From an uncultured Rhodospira sp. (lineage in GTDB: Bacteria; Pseudomonadota; Alphaproteobacteria; Rhodospirillales; Rhodospirillaceae), in assembly GCF_937138205.1 (NCBI RefSeq), contig NZ_CAKZOT010000058.1, positions 1 to 64,000 on the forward strand: 64,000 nt of DNA, read 5' to 3'. Of the stretch, positions 55,316 to 64,000 are shown piece after piece. The notes under the pieces are model-generated. The model was not told the origin of the DNA, did no database searches, and saw nothing but the letters and a program-made list of their open reading frames with translations. Positions within the stretch are counted from its first letter, which is position 1, and each line of letters starts with the position of its first letter. Both the position numbers and the translations under genes were made by a program.

Positions 55316-57250
55316 TCAGTTGATCTTCACGATGCCGCCCTGGAGGGTAAGTATCCCCGAGCCTTTGACGGTCGTCATCGCGCCCTCCAGTGTGGCTGTG
55401 GCATCGCCTTTGATCTGAACCTGCGGTGACTTGATCGTGATTTTCGCCGGTTCAAGCTTGATCGAACTGGCCCCCACCTTCAGTTCGATCGACTGCATCG
55501 CCGTGTGTTCGACCTTGCCCAATTTCACGTTGGTGGTCTGGTTGCCCTGGCTGACGATGAGCGTCTCGTTGCCCTGGCCGATGGTGACCTTGCGGTTGCC
55601 TTGCTTGATGTCGATCGTCTCGTTGCCGGTCTTGACCGTCTCGGTGCGGTGGCGCTCGATCTCGATGGTCTGGTCGTTGCCGACTTCCAGCGAGTCGTCG
55701 TTCTCGACCACCCGGTCCATGTCCTTCTCGGCGTGAACGTAGACCTGCTCCTCGCCCATTTTGTCTTCGAAGCGCAGTTCGTTGAAGTTCGAGCCGCCGC
55801 CGCCCTTCGAGCTGCGGGTCTTCACACCGCTTTGCGTCTTGTTGCCGGGCAGGGCGTAGGGGACCGTGTTCTGGGCGTTGTAGACATAGCCGGTGATGAT
55901 CGGCCGGTCGGCGTCGCCTTCCAGGAAGTCGACGATCACCTCCATGCCGATGCGCGGGATGAAGATGCCGCCCCAGCCCCGGCCGGCCCAGGGCTGTGAC
56001 ACCCGGATCCAGCACGAGCTTTTCTCGTCCTTCTTGCCCTCGCGGTCCCAGTGGAACTGCACCTTCACACGGCCGTACTCGTCCGTGTAGATCTCCTCGC
56101 CCGACGGCCCCACCACCACGGCCGTCTGCGGGCCGGCGACCACCGGCTTGTGACGCGGGCGGTCGGGACGGAACACCGTCTCGGCCGGCAGGCAGGTGAA
56201 CGTGTTCTGATAGACGGGCGGATCGGCCTCGCCGGAGACCTGGGTGTAGTCGTGCGACAGATGGCGGACCCGCGTCAGGGCGTGTTCGGTGCCCGCCTCG
56301 CCGTCCACCTCGTGGTCGTCCAGCGTGAACCGCGCCCCGGCATAGAAGCCCGGACAGTCGCTGTCGCCCTCGGTCAGGGCGTAGTCGCGTTCGCCCATCT
56401 CCATGCGCTTGCGGGTCAGGTCGTTGCCGCGCCCGGTGTCCAGATAGCGCCCGGGGTAGTCGTAGACCTCCCAGCCGCTTTGCGCGCCGACCTTCTTGAC
56501 CGTGTCGGTCGTGGTGGTCAGGTCGGCGGTCGGCTTTTCGAAGTCGTAGTCCTGCTGGGTAAAGGTGCCGGTGATGACCTGGTCGGCCGGCTGCCAGCGG
56601 GTGATGATGTCGGTCAGGGTCTTCTGCGCGCGGAACGGCACCTTGTCGTCGAAGGTTTCGCCGTAGCCCGATGGCGAATCGGCGACGATCAGGGTGTGCT
56701 CGCCCTCCTCGTGCTTGAAGTAGTAGTAGAAGCCTTCCTCGGCGAACAGACGCGCGACGAAATCGTAGTCGGTTTCGCGGTACTGCACGCAATAGACCCG
56801 CTTGGGGGGCGTCCCTTTCACGCCGCCGAAATCATAGGCCGTGAAACCGTAGTCCTGAAAGATCTCCTCGGCGATCTCGATCACATCGCGATCCTGGAAG
56901 ATGCGACAGTCCGACGTCTTCGTCAGGAACCACAGCCAAGGTCTAATCTCGCAGTTATAGTAGCGGTAATTGCGGGTGAACATGGGGCCGCGCCCGAACC
57001 GGGTCACGAGACCGCAGAAATGGCGCGGCTCTTCCGCCTCGGGCCGCTGCACAATGCCGGTGATACACTGGCCCAGCAGATCCTCGGCCTTCAGGTCCAG
57101 GGACGCGGAGACCATCTCGAACCGGAAGCTGAACAGCTCGGAAACCGCTTCCTCGCCCTCCAGACGTGTCAGGATCAACTCGCTCTGACCCAGCGGCGTG
57201 CGCAGGCGCAGATACCGTTCGCCTTCCTCGATCCGGAAGCCTTCGCTCAT
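55316..57250 (-). CDS. vgrG: T6SS spike protein VgrG (TssI)
   Basis: A 644-residue spike. The gp27-like part (about 1-380) includes YYYFKHEEGEHTLIVADSPS, and the gp5-like OB fold has EEIYTDEYGRVKVQFHWDRE and SCWIRVSQPWAGRGWGGIFI. The repeats of the beta-helix needle follow (TIEIERHRTETVKTGNETID; VTIGQGNETL). The C-terminus is short, ending GGIVKIN, with no effector domain fused. No effector or immunity gene follows; the next gene is the unassigned T6SS-linked protein. The leader contains three 13-bp tandem repeats. Confidence 0.96.
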   Translation of the reverse strand: MSEGFRIEEGERYLRLRTPLGQSELILTRLEGEEAVSELFSFRFEMVSASLDLKAEDLLGQCITGIVQRPEAEEPRHFCGLVTRFGRGPMFTRNYRYYNCEIRPWLWFLTKTSDCRIFQDRDVIEIAEEIFQDYGFTAYDFGGVKGTPPKRVYCVQYRETDYDFVARLFAEEGFYYYFKHEEGEHTLIVADSPSGYGETFDDKVPFRAQKTLTDIITRWQPADQVITGTFTQQDYDFEKPTADLTTTTDTVKKVGAQSGWEVYDYPGRYLDTGRGNDLTRKRMEMGERDYALTEGDSDCPGFYAGARFTLDDHEVDGEAGTEHALTRVRHLSHDYTQVSGEADPPVYQNTFTCLPAETVFRPDRPRHKPVVAGPQTAVVVGPSGEEIYTDEYGRVKVQFHWDREGKKDEKSSCWIRVSQPWAGRGWGGIFIPRIGMEVIVDFLEGDADRPIITGYVYNAQNTVPYALPGNKTQSGVKTRSSKGGGGSNFNELRFEDKMGEEQVYVHAEKDMDRVVENDDSLEVGNDQTIEIERHRTETVKTGNETIDIKQGNRKVTIGQGNETLIVSQGNQTTNVKLGKVEHTAMQSIELKVGASSIKLEPAKITIKSPQVQIKGDATATLEGAMTTVKGSGILTLQGGIVKIN

Positions 57251-57272
57251 TCGCAGTCCCTTGGCGCGCCTG

Positions 57273-57311
57273 AGAAACCGTAGGGAGAAGCCTTAGGAAG
57301 AAACCGTAGGG
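57273..57311. repeat. Three 13-bp tandem repeats between hcp and vgrG
   Basis: Exact 13-bp period: AGAAACCGTAGGG (57273-57285), AGAAGCCTTAGGA (57286-57298) and AGAAACCGTAGGG (57299-57311). The outer copies are identical and the middle differs at three positions. The block sits 22-61 nt upstream of the vgrG start, on the non-coding side of the leader. It could be a regulator or RNA-binding site for setting VgrG output separately from Hcp. Confidence 0.6.
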
Positions 57312-57365
57312 TCCGGCCCGACGATGGCACACCGCGCCACCGCCGAAAGCCGAACCAAACCCCGG

Positions 57366-57839
57366 TCAGCCGCCCTTGGTGGTCGCCAGGTCGTAGTGCG
57401 CCGACGCCGGCGTGCCCTTGCCGGCCTCGTCGTAGGCGATGTGCTTGAACTCGACCTTGGTGAAGTTGATCGAGATCGACTCGTCGGGACGCTCGCCGCC
57501 GGTGCTCATGCTGTAGGCGCTGACCAGCGCGTTGGTCAGCTTGTACTCGGCGTAGGTGCGGCCCGGCTTGCCGGTGGACACCAAGTGGATGGTGCAATCC
57601 TTGCCGTCGTGGCTGGTGCAGGCTTCCTGGAACAGCGCCACCGACGCCTCGTCCATCAGCTTGGTCAGCGAGATTTCAGAGACCGAGGGCTCCGAGGCCT
57701 CGCGGTTCTGGGTCGAGCCCACCGGGGTGCTGATCGCCCGGCCCACGCCCCACTGCATACTGGAGATGTCAAGCCAGCCCTTGTGCTCTTCGTGGGTCGC
57801 GTTGCCCTTGATGCTGCCGTATTTCACGTAAATGGCCAT
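57366..57839 (-). CDS. hcp: T6SS tube protein Hcp (TssD)
   Basis: A 157-residue tube subunit whose hexamers stack inside the sheath. MAIYVKYGSIKGNATHEEHK, the central SEISLTKLMDEASVALFQEA and the C-terminal segment with DESISINFTKVEFKHI are characteristic. The start at 57839 is set at MAIYVKYG; upstream in-frame residues are not family-like. Hcp is usually the most highly expressed T6SS gene. It lies between clpV and vgrG with gaps of 105 and 115 nt, room for separate regulation. Confidence 0.95.
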   Translation of the reverse strand: MAIYVKYGSIKGNATHEEHKGWLDISSMQWGVGRAISTPVGSTQNREASEPSVSEISLTKLMDEASVALFQEACTSHDGKDCTIHLVSTGKPGRTYAEYKLTNALVSAYSMSTGGERPDESISINFTKVEFKHIAYDEAGKGTPASAHYDLATTKGG

Positions 57840-57944
57840 GGCCCTGTCCCTCGTTTTCAGTTGATCCGGTCCTGTCCTCAACGCTTAGGGGGGTACGCTT
57901 ACCGTTGTAAACCCGGGGGGAAGCACGCCCACGGTCCGAGTCCC

Positions 57945-60770
57945 TTACCCGGCCGGGGCACCACCCACCGCGCTCCGGTCGGCCTCCGCCATGCCGGGGT
58001 CGGCTGGCGTGGCGTCCGGTCTCGTGAGCGCGTCGACACCCTCGACCTCACAGTCGATGCGCGCATCGGCGCCGGCCTTGAGCGCGGCGCGGCGCACGAC
58101 CTGACCCGCCGCCATGCATGAGAGAATGCGAGCCGACAGGTCGGGCAGGATGGAACGCGTGATGATGCGGTCGATGACGCGCGCGCCCGATTCCACCTCG
58201 GTCGCGCGTTCCGCGATCAGGTCGATCACGGCGTCCTCGATCTCGAGATCGGCCTTGTAGGCCTCGGCCACGCGCGTCTTCACGCGGCCGAGCTGCAGGC
58301 GCACGATGCCCTTGATGATGTCCGGTGGCAGCGGGAAGAACGGCACCACCGCCAAGCGGCCCAGGAAGGCCGGCTTGAAGACCTTGAGCAGTTCCGGCCG
58401 CAGCGCCTCGTACAGCCCCTCGGCGTCCGGCATGGTCTCGGGGTCGGAACACAGGGCGTGGATGGTGTCGGTGCCGGCGTTCGACGTCATGATAATGACG
58501 GTGTTCTTGAAGTCGATGTCGCGACCCTCGCCGTCCTTCAACATGCCCTTGTCGAAGACCTGATAGAAGATGTCCTGAACGCCGGGGTGCGCCTTTTCCA
58601 CCTCGTCGAGCAGCACCACCGAGTACGGCTTGCGCCGCACGGCCTCGGTCAACACGCCGCCCTCGCCGTAGCCGACATAGCCCGGCGGCGAGCCCATCAG
58701 GAGCGAGACCTTGTGCTCCTCCTTGAACTCGGACATGTTGATGACGGTCATGTTCTGCTCGCCACCATAGAGAAGGTCGGCCAGCGTCAGCGCCGTTTCC
58801 GTCTTGCCGACGCCGCTGGTGCCCACCAGCATGAACACGGCCAGCGGCTTGCGCGGATCGGACAGGCGCGCGCGGCCCGACATGACGGTCTCCGCCACCA
58901 CCTCCAGGGCGTAGTCCTGCCCCAGGATGCGCTCGCCCATCTTCTCCTTCAGCGAGAGGATGGTGTTGATCTCGTTGGAGACCATGCGGCCGACCGGAAT
59001 GCCGGTCCAGTTGGCCACCACGGCGGCCACGGCCTGACCGTCGACCACGGCCTGAAGCAGCGGGTCCTCACCCTGGAGCTCGCGCAACGCCGTCACCTTG
59101 GCGTCCAGGTCGGTGCGCAGGGCGGCGACCTCGGCGTCCGTCAGCGGCTCCGCCGCCTCGGCCTCGTCCAGGCCGTTAAGCGGGCCGGCCTCCGTGCCCG
59201 GCGCGGCCCCGGCGCCGGCCGTGGCCCGTTTGGTGGCGGCGGCCGTCTCCAGCTTGGTCCGCAGGTCGCGGATGGCCCCGACCAGCTCAAGTTCCTGGGT
59301 CCATCGGGCCTCCAGCGCCTCCAGCTCCGCCGCGCGGGCCTCGCGGTCCGCCCGCATGTCTGCGGCATCGACGCCGCGCGCGGCATCGACCTGGGCCTCG
59401 CGTTCGGCGATGCCGATGGCCGTGTCCAGGTGCTCAATGGAGCGGCGCAGGTCTTCCACCTGCGACGGCGTGGCGTGCTGGCTGAGCGCCACCCGGGCGC
59501 AGGCGGTGTCCAGCAGGCTGACCGACTTGTCGGGAAGCTGGCGGCCGGTGATGTAGCGATGCGACAGGCGCACCGACTCGACCACCGCCTCGTCGAGAAT
59601 GCGCACCCCGTGGTGCTGTTCCAGCGTCGACACCAGGCCGCGCATCATCTGCACCGCGACCTTTTCCGTCGGCTCCTCGACCTTCACGACCTGGAAGCGT
59701 CGGGCGAGCGCCGCGTCGCGCTCGAAGTACTTCTTGTACTCGGCCCAGGTGGTGGCGGCGATGGTGCGCAATTCGCCGCGCGCCAGCGCCGGCTTCAGCA
59801 GGTTGGCGGCGTCGCCCTGGCCGGCCTGGCCACCGGCGCCGATCAGCGTGTGCGCCTCGTCGATGAACAGGATGATCGGCTGGGTGGAGGCCTTCACCTC
59901 CTCGATCACCGACTTCAGCCGGTTCTCGAACTCGCCGCGCATTCCGGCGCCGGCCTGCAACAGGCCGAGGTCGAGCGTACGGATGACGCACGGCTTGATG
60001 GACGGCGGCACGTCGCCGGCGGCGACCCGGAGCGCGAAGCCCTCGACCACGGCGGTCTTCCCGACGCCGGCCTCGCCGGTCATGATCGGGTTGTTCTGGC
60101 GGCGGCGGGTGAGGATATCGATGATCTGGCGGATTTCCTGGTCGCGGCCCAGTACCGGGTCGATGGCCCCGTCACGGGCGCGTTGCGTCAGGTCGATGGT
60201 GAACTGGTCGAGCGCGCCGCCCTTCTTCGCCGCGCCGCCGGCGGTGCCGTCCCCGGCGGTCACGGCGCCGCCGCCGGCCCCGGCGCCCTGGCCCTCGGGC
60301 GAGTCCGCCGTCAGGTCGGGGAGCGTGTTGGTCAGCGCCTCCACCGAAATCTGCGCCAGCGCCGGCGCCGACTGCAGCACGGTGGCCGCCAGCGTCTCGC
60401 GCGACAGGATGGCCAGCAGGACGTGTCCGGTCCGAATGCGATCCGATCCGTACTTCAGCGAGGCTAGGTTCCAGGCATCGCGCGCGGCCTCGATAATCTG
60501 CGGTGACAGCCCAGGCGTGCGGGCATTGCCGGTCTTCAACGAATCGAGCGCCCGCGTCAGGGTGGCGGCGACCTGCCCCTGGTCGATCCCCTCGGAGCGC
60601 AGGATCAGGGGGACATCGCCCTCTGTCTCCTCGACCATGCGCAGGAGCCAGTGTTCGAGTTCGGCGTTGAAGTGGGTGCGTGAGACCGCCGTGGCGACAC
60701 CGCCTTCAAGGGTCCGCCGAGCCATTGGCGACAGGCGTCCCAGCAAGGACCCGATATCGACACCCGCCAT
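57945..60770 (-). CDS. clpV: T6SS sheath-disassembly ATPase ClpV (TssH)
   Basis: A 941-residue double AAA+ ATPase that unfolds contracted TssB/C sheaths. The N-terminal Clp repeat domain opens with GSLLGRLSPMARRTLEGGV. AAA1 has Walker A TGEAGVGKTAVVEG and Walker B ILFIDEAHTLIG. A coiled middle domain follows, and AAA2 has VGTSGVGKTETALTLA and VVLLDEVEKAHPG. A Gly/Ala-rich linker of about 20 residues lies between the N domain and AAA1. It is the first gene of the leftward T6SS run. Confidence 0.96.
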   Translation of the reverse strand: MAGVDIGSLLGRLSPMARRTLEGGVATAVSRTHFNAELEHWLLRMVEETEGDVPLILRSEGIDQGQVAATLTRALDSLKTGNARTPGLSPQIIEAARDAWNLASLKYGSDRIRTGHVLLAILSRETLAATVLQSAPALAQISVEALTNTLPDLTADSPEGQGAGAGGGAVTAGDGTAGGAAKKGGALDQFTIDLTQRARDGAIDPVLGRDQEIRQIIDILTRRRQNNPIMTGEAGVGKTAVVEGFALRVAAGDVPPSIKPCVIRTLDLGLLQAGAGMRGEFENRLKSVIEEVKASTQPIILFIDEAHTLIGAGGQAGQGDAANLLKPALARGELRTIAATTWAEYKKYFERDAALARRFQVVKVEEPTEKVAVQMMRGLVSTLEQHHGVRILDEAVVESVRLSHRYITGRQLPDKSVSLLDTACARVALSQHATPSQVEDLRRSIEHLDTAIGIAEREAQVDAARGVDAADMRADREARAAELEALEARWTQELELVGAIRDLRTKLETAAATKRATAGAGAAPGTEAGPLNGLDEAEAAEPLTDAEVAALRTDLDAKVTALRELQGEDPLLQAVVDGQAVAAVVANWTGIPVGRMVSNEINTILSLKEKMGERILGQDYALEVVAETVMSGRARLSDPRKPLAVFMLVGTSGVGKTETALTLADLLYGGEQNMTVINMSEFKEEHKVSLLMGSPPGYVGYGEGGVLTEAVRRKPYSVVLLDEVEKAHPGVQDIFYQVFDKGMLKDGEGRDIDFKNTVIIMTSNAGTDTIHALCSDPETMPDAEGLYEALRPELLKVFKPAFLGRLAVVPFFPLPPDIIKGIVRLQLGRVKTRVAEAYKADLEIEDAVIDLIAERATEVESGARVIDRIITRSILPDLSARILSCMAAGQVVRRAALKAGADARIDCEVEGVDALTRPDATPADPGMAEADRSAVGGAPAG

Positions 60771-61285
60771 GTCGCACCCCCTTCAAAAAATCCCTCAGGT
60801 TCATCGCGCCCTACGTCGAACGCGATGCCCGCCATCGTGTCCGCCATGGTTTCGGTCGCGGCCGCCGAAGACGCCCCCGAGCGTCAGCGGCATCCGTCAT
60901 GGCGATGACCGACCGTGGCCGTTTGGTATCGCATCGGAATGGTGAGATGAATTCGCGGAAAAGGCAAGGCTGGACCGGTGACAGTTGGACAGTCGGCTGG
61001 GGGAATACAAACCTATGAACGATTTTCGAGGGGCTTGCTCGGTGGAAGGTTGCCTCGACTCCGCCGGCCCCCGCCCCCCTTGCGGGCACGAGGATCCGGC
61101 CGTAACGGAGCGGGAGGACCGCCCGGTGCGCTCGGCACCCCGGGTTCAGGCCCGCCGGAGCGCCGCGGTTGCTTGGATTTGATGCGATGCCCTTGGCAGC
61201 CTCCCGATGACACAGTAGTCTTTCATCCCAGTAAGCCGCTCACCAATAGTCGGGGCGACACATCAATAAGGGGGACGGCGGTCTG
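60771..61285. promoter_or_regulatory. Divergent control region between clpV and tssA
   Basis: These 515 bp separate the two divergent halves of the T6SS cluster and must hold the promoters of both. No good sigma-54 (-24/-12) site was found, and sigma-70 matches are weak. A short rightward frame at about 61015-61182 (MNDFRGACSVEGC..., 55 residues) has no ribosome binding site and is not called as a gene. A less GC-rich patch lies at about 60900-61030. Confidence 0.5.
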
Positions 61286-62425
61286 ATGGTCGAGCGCGTG
61301 CTTGATGTCGATGCCATGCTGGCGCCGATCGAGGGGGACAGTCCCGTCGGCGTCAACCTGCGGGACGACACGTCGGGGTCCTCGCCCCTGTTCACCCTCA
61401 GTGACCTGCGTCGCACGGCCGCCGCCGCCGAGCGCTCCATGGTCATGGACGAGGACGCAGGCATCCCCGAACAGTGGGGCGAGATCCTCGATAAGGCGCC
61501 AGAGGTGCTGGCCACCCGCTCCAAGGACCTGCGCGTGGCCTGCTGGCTGATCGAGGCGGCGGCGCGCTATCACGGCTTCGCCGGCCTGCGCGACGGGTTC
61601 GATTTGGTCGCCGGTCTGGTCGAACAGTACTGGGATGACCTCTATCCCCCGATCGAGGATTCGATCGAGGACAAGACCGACCCCATCGCCGGCCTCAACG
61701 GAGTCGGCGGCGACGGGGCCCTGATCGCGCCCATCCGCCTGATGCCCCTGACCGAGGGCATGAGTGGTTCCTTCGGTCTATGGCAGTTCGAGCAGGCCAA
61801 CGAACTGCGCAAGCTGAACGATCCCGAAAAGGTTCAGGCGCGGGTCAACGCCGGGACCATCAGCTATGAGCAGTTCGGGCAGGCGGTGCTTGAGACGCCC
61901 AATACCTTTTATGCGGCCCTGGCCGCCACCGTGCAGCAGACCCGCGACAGCTTCGCCCGCCTGGACGCGGTGATGACCGAGAAGTGCGGGGCCGACGCAC
62001 CGCCGTCGTCCAACATCTCCCGCACGCTGGAGGAAGTGGCCGACGCGCTCGGTGTCATCATGCGCACCTGGAACAAGGGTCCGCCGCCCGGCGAAGAGAC
62101 CGGCGCCGAGGAAGCTGCGGACGTCGCGTCCGGCGCGGACGGTGCCGCGGCGGCCGGCGGCGGTGGGGGCGGCGGCGCGGCCGGCCCGATCAAGGACCGC
62201 GAACAGGCCTTCGGCCAGATGCTGCGAATCGCCGAGTTCTTCCGCCGCACCGAGCCGCAATCGGTGATTCCCCAGACGCTGGAGGATCTGGTGCGGCGCG
62301 GCCGGCTGCCCCTCGACAAGCTGCTGGAGGAACTGATCCCCGACGCCGACGCGCGCAAAACGTTCTTCGTCCGGGCCGGCGTTACGCCCCCGGCCGACGG
62401 CGACGGCGACGGCGGTTCGTGGTGA
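61286..62425 (+). CDS. tssA: T6SS cap/assembly protein TssA
   Basis: A 379-residue protein with the ImpA N-terminal domain (residues about 8-130; MLAPIEGDSPVGVNLRDD and LVEQYWDDLYPP). The C-terminal part ends in FFRRTEPQSVIPQTLEDLVR, typical of short TssA forms that cap the growing sheath. A Gly-rich linker of about 20 residues separates the two (GGGGGGGAAGP). It is the first gene of the rightward T6SS run, with tssB and tssC downstream. Confidence 0.94.
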   Translation: MVERVLDVDAMLAPIEGDSPVGVNLRDDTSGSSPLFTLSDLRRTAAAAERSMVMDEDAGIPEQWGEILDKAPEVLATRSKDLRVACWLIEAAARYHGFAGLRDGFDLVAGLVEQYWDDLYPPIEDSIEDKTDPIAGLNGVGGDGALIAPIRLMPLTEGMSGSFGLWQFEQANELRKLNDPEKVQARVNAGTISYEQFGQAVLETPNTFYAALAATVQQTRDSFARLDAVMTEKCGADAPPSSNISRTLEEVADALGVIMRTWNKGPPPGEETGAEEAADVASGADGAAAAGGGGGGGAAGPIKDREQAFGQMLRIAEFFRRTEPQSVIPQTLEDLVRRGRLPLDKLLEELIPDADARKTFFVRAGVTPPADGDGDGGSW

Positions 62426-62568
62426 CCTGGCGTCCGGCGATGGCGACACGCCGGTCCGGAGGGAACACAGCGCGCCAACCGGCGGCCCGACGGTTGAGCG
62501 CCGAAGAACACAAAGACTCGGGCGCCCATCAACAATGACGAGAGTTTGTTGCCAGACGGGAGACGATC

Positions 62569-63117
62569 ATGGCCGAGAGCGTTCACAGCAAACTGTCCCG
62601 CGTGCGAAAGCCACGTGTGCACATCAAGTACGATGTCGAAACCGAAGGCGCCGTCGTCGAGCGGGAGCTGCCCTTCGTGGTGGGCGTCCTGGGCTCGTTC
62701 TCGGGCGATCCGACCTCGCCGTTGCCGCCGTTGCGCGACCGCAAGTTCGTCACCATCGACCGTGACAACTTCGATCAGGTCATGCAGCGGATGACTCCGG
62801 GCCTGAACATGAAGGTCAAGAACACCCTGAAGGGCGACGACAGCGAAATGGCCGTCAACCTGACCTTCAAGGGCATCGAGGATTTCGACCCCGGCCGCGT
62901 CACCGAGCAGGTGCCGGCGCTCAAGTCGCTGATGGAAACCCGCAACAAGCTGCGCGACCTGATGTCCAAGGCCGACCGCTCGGAGGACCTGGAGGCGCTG
63001 CTGGAAAAGGTCCTTCAGAACAAGGATGACCTTGAGGCGCTGAAACAGGCGCTTGGCGTCGACGAAGGCGCCGGCGACGATGCGACGCAGCCCGCCGATG
63101 GAGGGGACAAGGCATGA
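62569..63117 (+). CDS. tssB: T6SS sheath protein TssB (VipA)
   Basis: A 182-residue sheath subunit. [20 protein letters not shown], then [13 protein letters not shown] and a segment with [13 protein letters not shown], are the family signature. The C-terminus is a Lys/Glu/Leu-rich helix plus an acidic tail. The stop overlaps the tssC start by 4 nt (ATGA), so the two sheath proteins are made in step. The gene lies 143 nt after tssA. Confidence 0.96.
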   Translation: MAESVHSKLSRVRKPRVHIKYDVETEGAVVERELPFVVGVLGSFSGDPTSPLPPLRDRKFVTIDRDNFDQVMQRMTPGLNMKVKNTLKGDDSEMAVNLTFKGIEDFDPGRVTEQVPALKSLMETRNKLRDLMSKADRSEDLEALLEKVLQNKDDLEALKQALGVDEGAGDDATQPADGGDKA

Positions 63118-64000
63118 GCGACGAAGCCCAGAAGGCCCAAGAGTCGGCCGCCGAAACCACGGTCGCCGAAGGCCCCAGCCTGCTGGATCAGGCCATTGCC
63201 GCCACCAAGCAGACTGAACCGGATCGCGCCCAGGAACTGATCAAGACCCTGACCGAACAGGCGATGAAGGGCACCATTACCTTCTCGCGCAACCTGACGC
63301 AGACGTTCAACCAGGCCATCGCCGAGATCGACAGGCAGCTTTCCGTGCAGTTGGCGGAGATCATGCACCACGAAAAGTTCCGTCAGTTGGAGGGAACGTG
63401 GCGTGGTCTGCACTATCTGGTGATGAACACCGAGACGTCGGCCAACCTCAAGCTTCGCGTTCTCAATGCCACCAAACGCGAGCTGCACAAGGATCTGACG
63501 CGGGCCGTCGAGTTCGACCAGTCCGGCCTGTTCAAGAAGATCTATGAGAACGAGTTCGGCACGCCCGGCGGCGAGCCTTACGGGGCCATGATCGGCGACT
63601 TCGAGTTCTCCAACCACCCCGAGGACATCGAACTGCTGTCCGGCATGTCCAACGTGGCGGCGGCGGCCTTCGCGCCGTTCATCTCGGCGGCCTCGCCGCA
63701 GCTGTTCGGCCTGCAGGACTTCACCGACCTGTCCAAGCCGCGCGACCTGGAAAAAATCTTCGACACCGCCGAATACGGCAAGTGGCGCGGCTTCCGCGAC
63801 AGCGAGGACAGCCGCTTTGTCACCCTGACCATGCCGCGCGTGCTGGCCCGCCTGCCGTACGGCGAGGCCACCAAGACGATCGAGGAGTTCGCCTACGAAG
63901 AGGCCCCGGCCAATCCCGACGGCACGCCCAAGCGCATGGACCACGAGCACTACTGCTGGATGAACGCGGCCTACGCCATGGGCGCGCGCCTGACCGACGC
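63114..64000 (+). CDS. tssC: T6SS sheath protein TssC (VipB), 5' part
   Basis: The first 295 residues of the large sheath subunit; the gene runs off the right edge. [20 protein letters not shown], the [15 protein letters not shown] region, [14 protein letters not shown] and [20 protein letters not shown] are highly typical. It polymerises with TssB into the contractile sheath around the Hcp tube and is recycled by ClpV. tssE, tssF and tssG are expected beyond the edge. Confidence 0.96.
   Translation, partial: MSDEAQKAQESAAETTVAEGPSLLDQAIAATKQTEPDRAQELIKTLTEQAMKGTITFSRNLTQTFNQAIAEIDRQLSVQLAEIMHHEKFRQLEGTWRGLHYLVMNTETSANLKLRVLNATKRELHKDLTRAVEFDQSGLFKKIYENEFGTPGGEPYGAMIGDFEFSNHPEDIELLSGMSNVAAAAFAPFISAASPQLFGLQDFTDLSKPRDLEKIFDTAEYGKWRGFRDSEDSRFVTLTMPRVLARLPYGEATKTIEEFAYEEAPANPDGTPKRMDHEHYCWMNAAYAMGARLTD

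Noticed and set aside
61015-61182. Short rightward frame in the clpV-tssA gap (55 residues, cysteine-containing)
   Set aside because: No ribosome binding site, Arg/Pro-rich composition after the first 20 residues and no family match. Treated as chance.
61190-61215. Possible sigma-54 promoter upstream of tssA (TTGGCAG...)
   Set aside because: The -12 GC is missing at the required 10-nt spacing.

Overview
The window is chromosomal DNA from a high-GC alphaproteobacterium, most likely a member of the Rhodospirillales. This rests on gene content and order (trpB-trpA-accD-folC, rpmI-rplT-pheS-pheT, DciA-type DUF721 beside mutY, a TAXI-type TRAP transporter, type I secretion repeats) and on pervasive high-GC codon use. 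No species can be named from the sequence alone.

Region by region. 1-1201: end of a low-molecular-weight phosphatase gene, then a MntA/HepT-like toxin-antitoxin pair. 1257-5168: an orphan molybdenum hydroxylase large subunit overlapping a CysQ-like phosphatase, then a secreted trypsin-like protease. 5229-9690: trpB, trpA, accD, folC, followed by a structured palindromic repeat flanked by a duplication of the folC tail. 9855-11958: a two-component system. 12062-16351: the rpmI-rplT-pheS-pheT translation cluster. 16710-17501: an unidentified membrane protein. 17568-23918: an uptake and catabolism locus (RpiR regulator, class III aminotransferase, TAXI solute-binding protein, TRAP permease). 24167-31543: housekeeping and accessory genes (apt, SulP transporter, periplasmic YbjN protein, gamma-glutamyltransferase-like enzyme, DMT exporter, hydrolase, coiled-coil protein). 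31541-32619: a cluster of inverted repeats around a hypothetical gene. 32620-42026: a secreted metallophosphatase, dciA, mutY, tRNA-Leu, a Nudix hydrolase, an SDR, tRNA-Thr with an AT-richer sulfotransferase gene beside it, rplY and bolA.

42169 to the right edge is most of a type VI secretion system (T6SS). Leftward, in order of transcription: tssH/clpV, hcp, vgrG, an unassigned T6SS-linked gene, tagH (FHA), tssJ, tssK, tssL with an OmpA domain, tssM, tagF, a SAM methyltransferase with a regulatory domain, and pppA. Rightward and divergent: tssA, tssB and the start of tssC. tssE, tssF, tssG and a PpkA kinase are not seen and would be expected beyond the right edge. TagF, TagH and PppA indicate post-translational control by threonine phosphorylation. 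The methyltransferase between tagF and pppA is the most unusual member and the best candidate here for an undescribed layer of T6SS biology.

Other points of interest: the HepT-like toxin lacks its motif histidine; the sensor kinase has no ordinary start codon ahead of its membrane segment and may begin at ATT; several palindromic repeat elements occupy intergenic gaps; and an AT-richer gene sits directly against tRNA-Thr.
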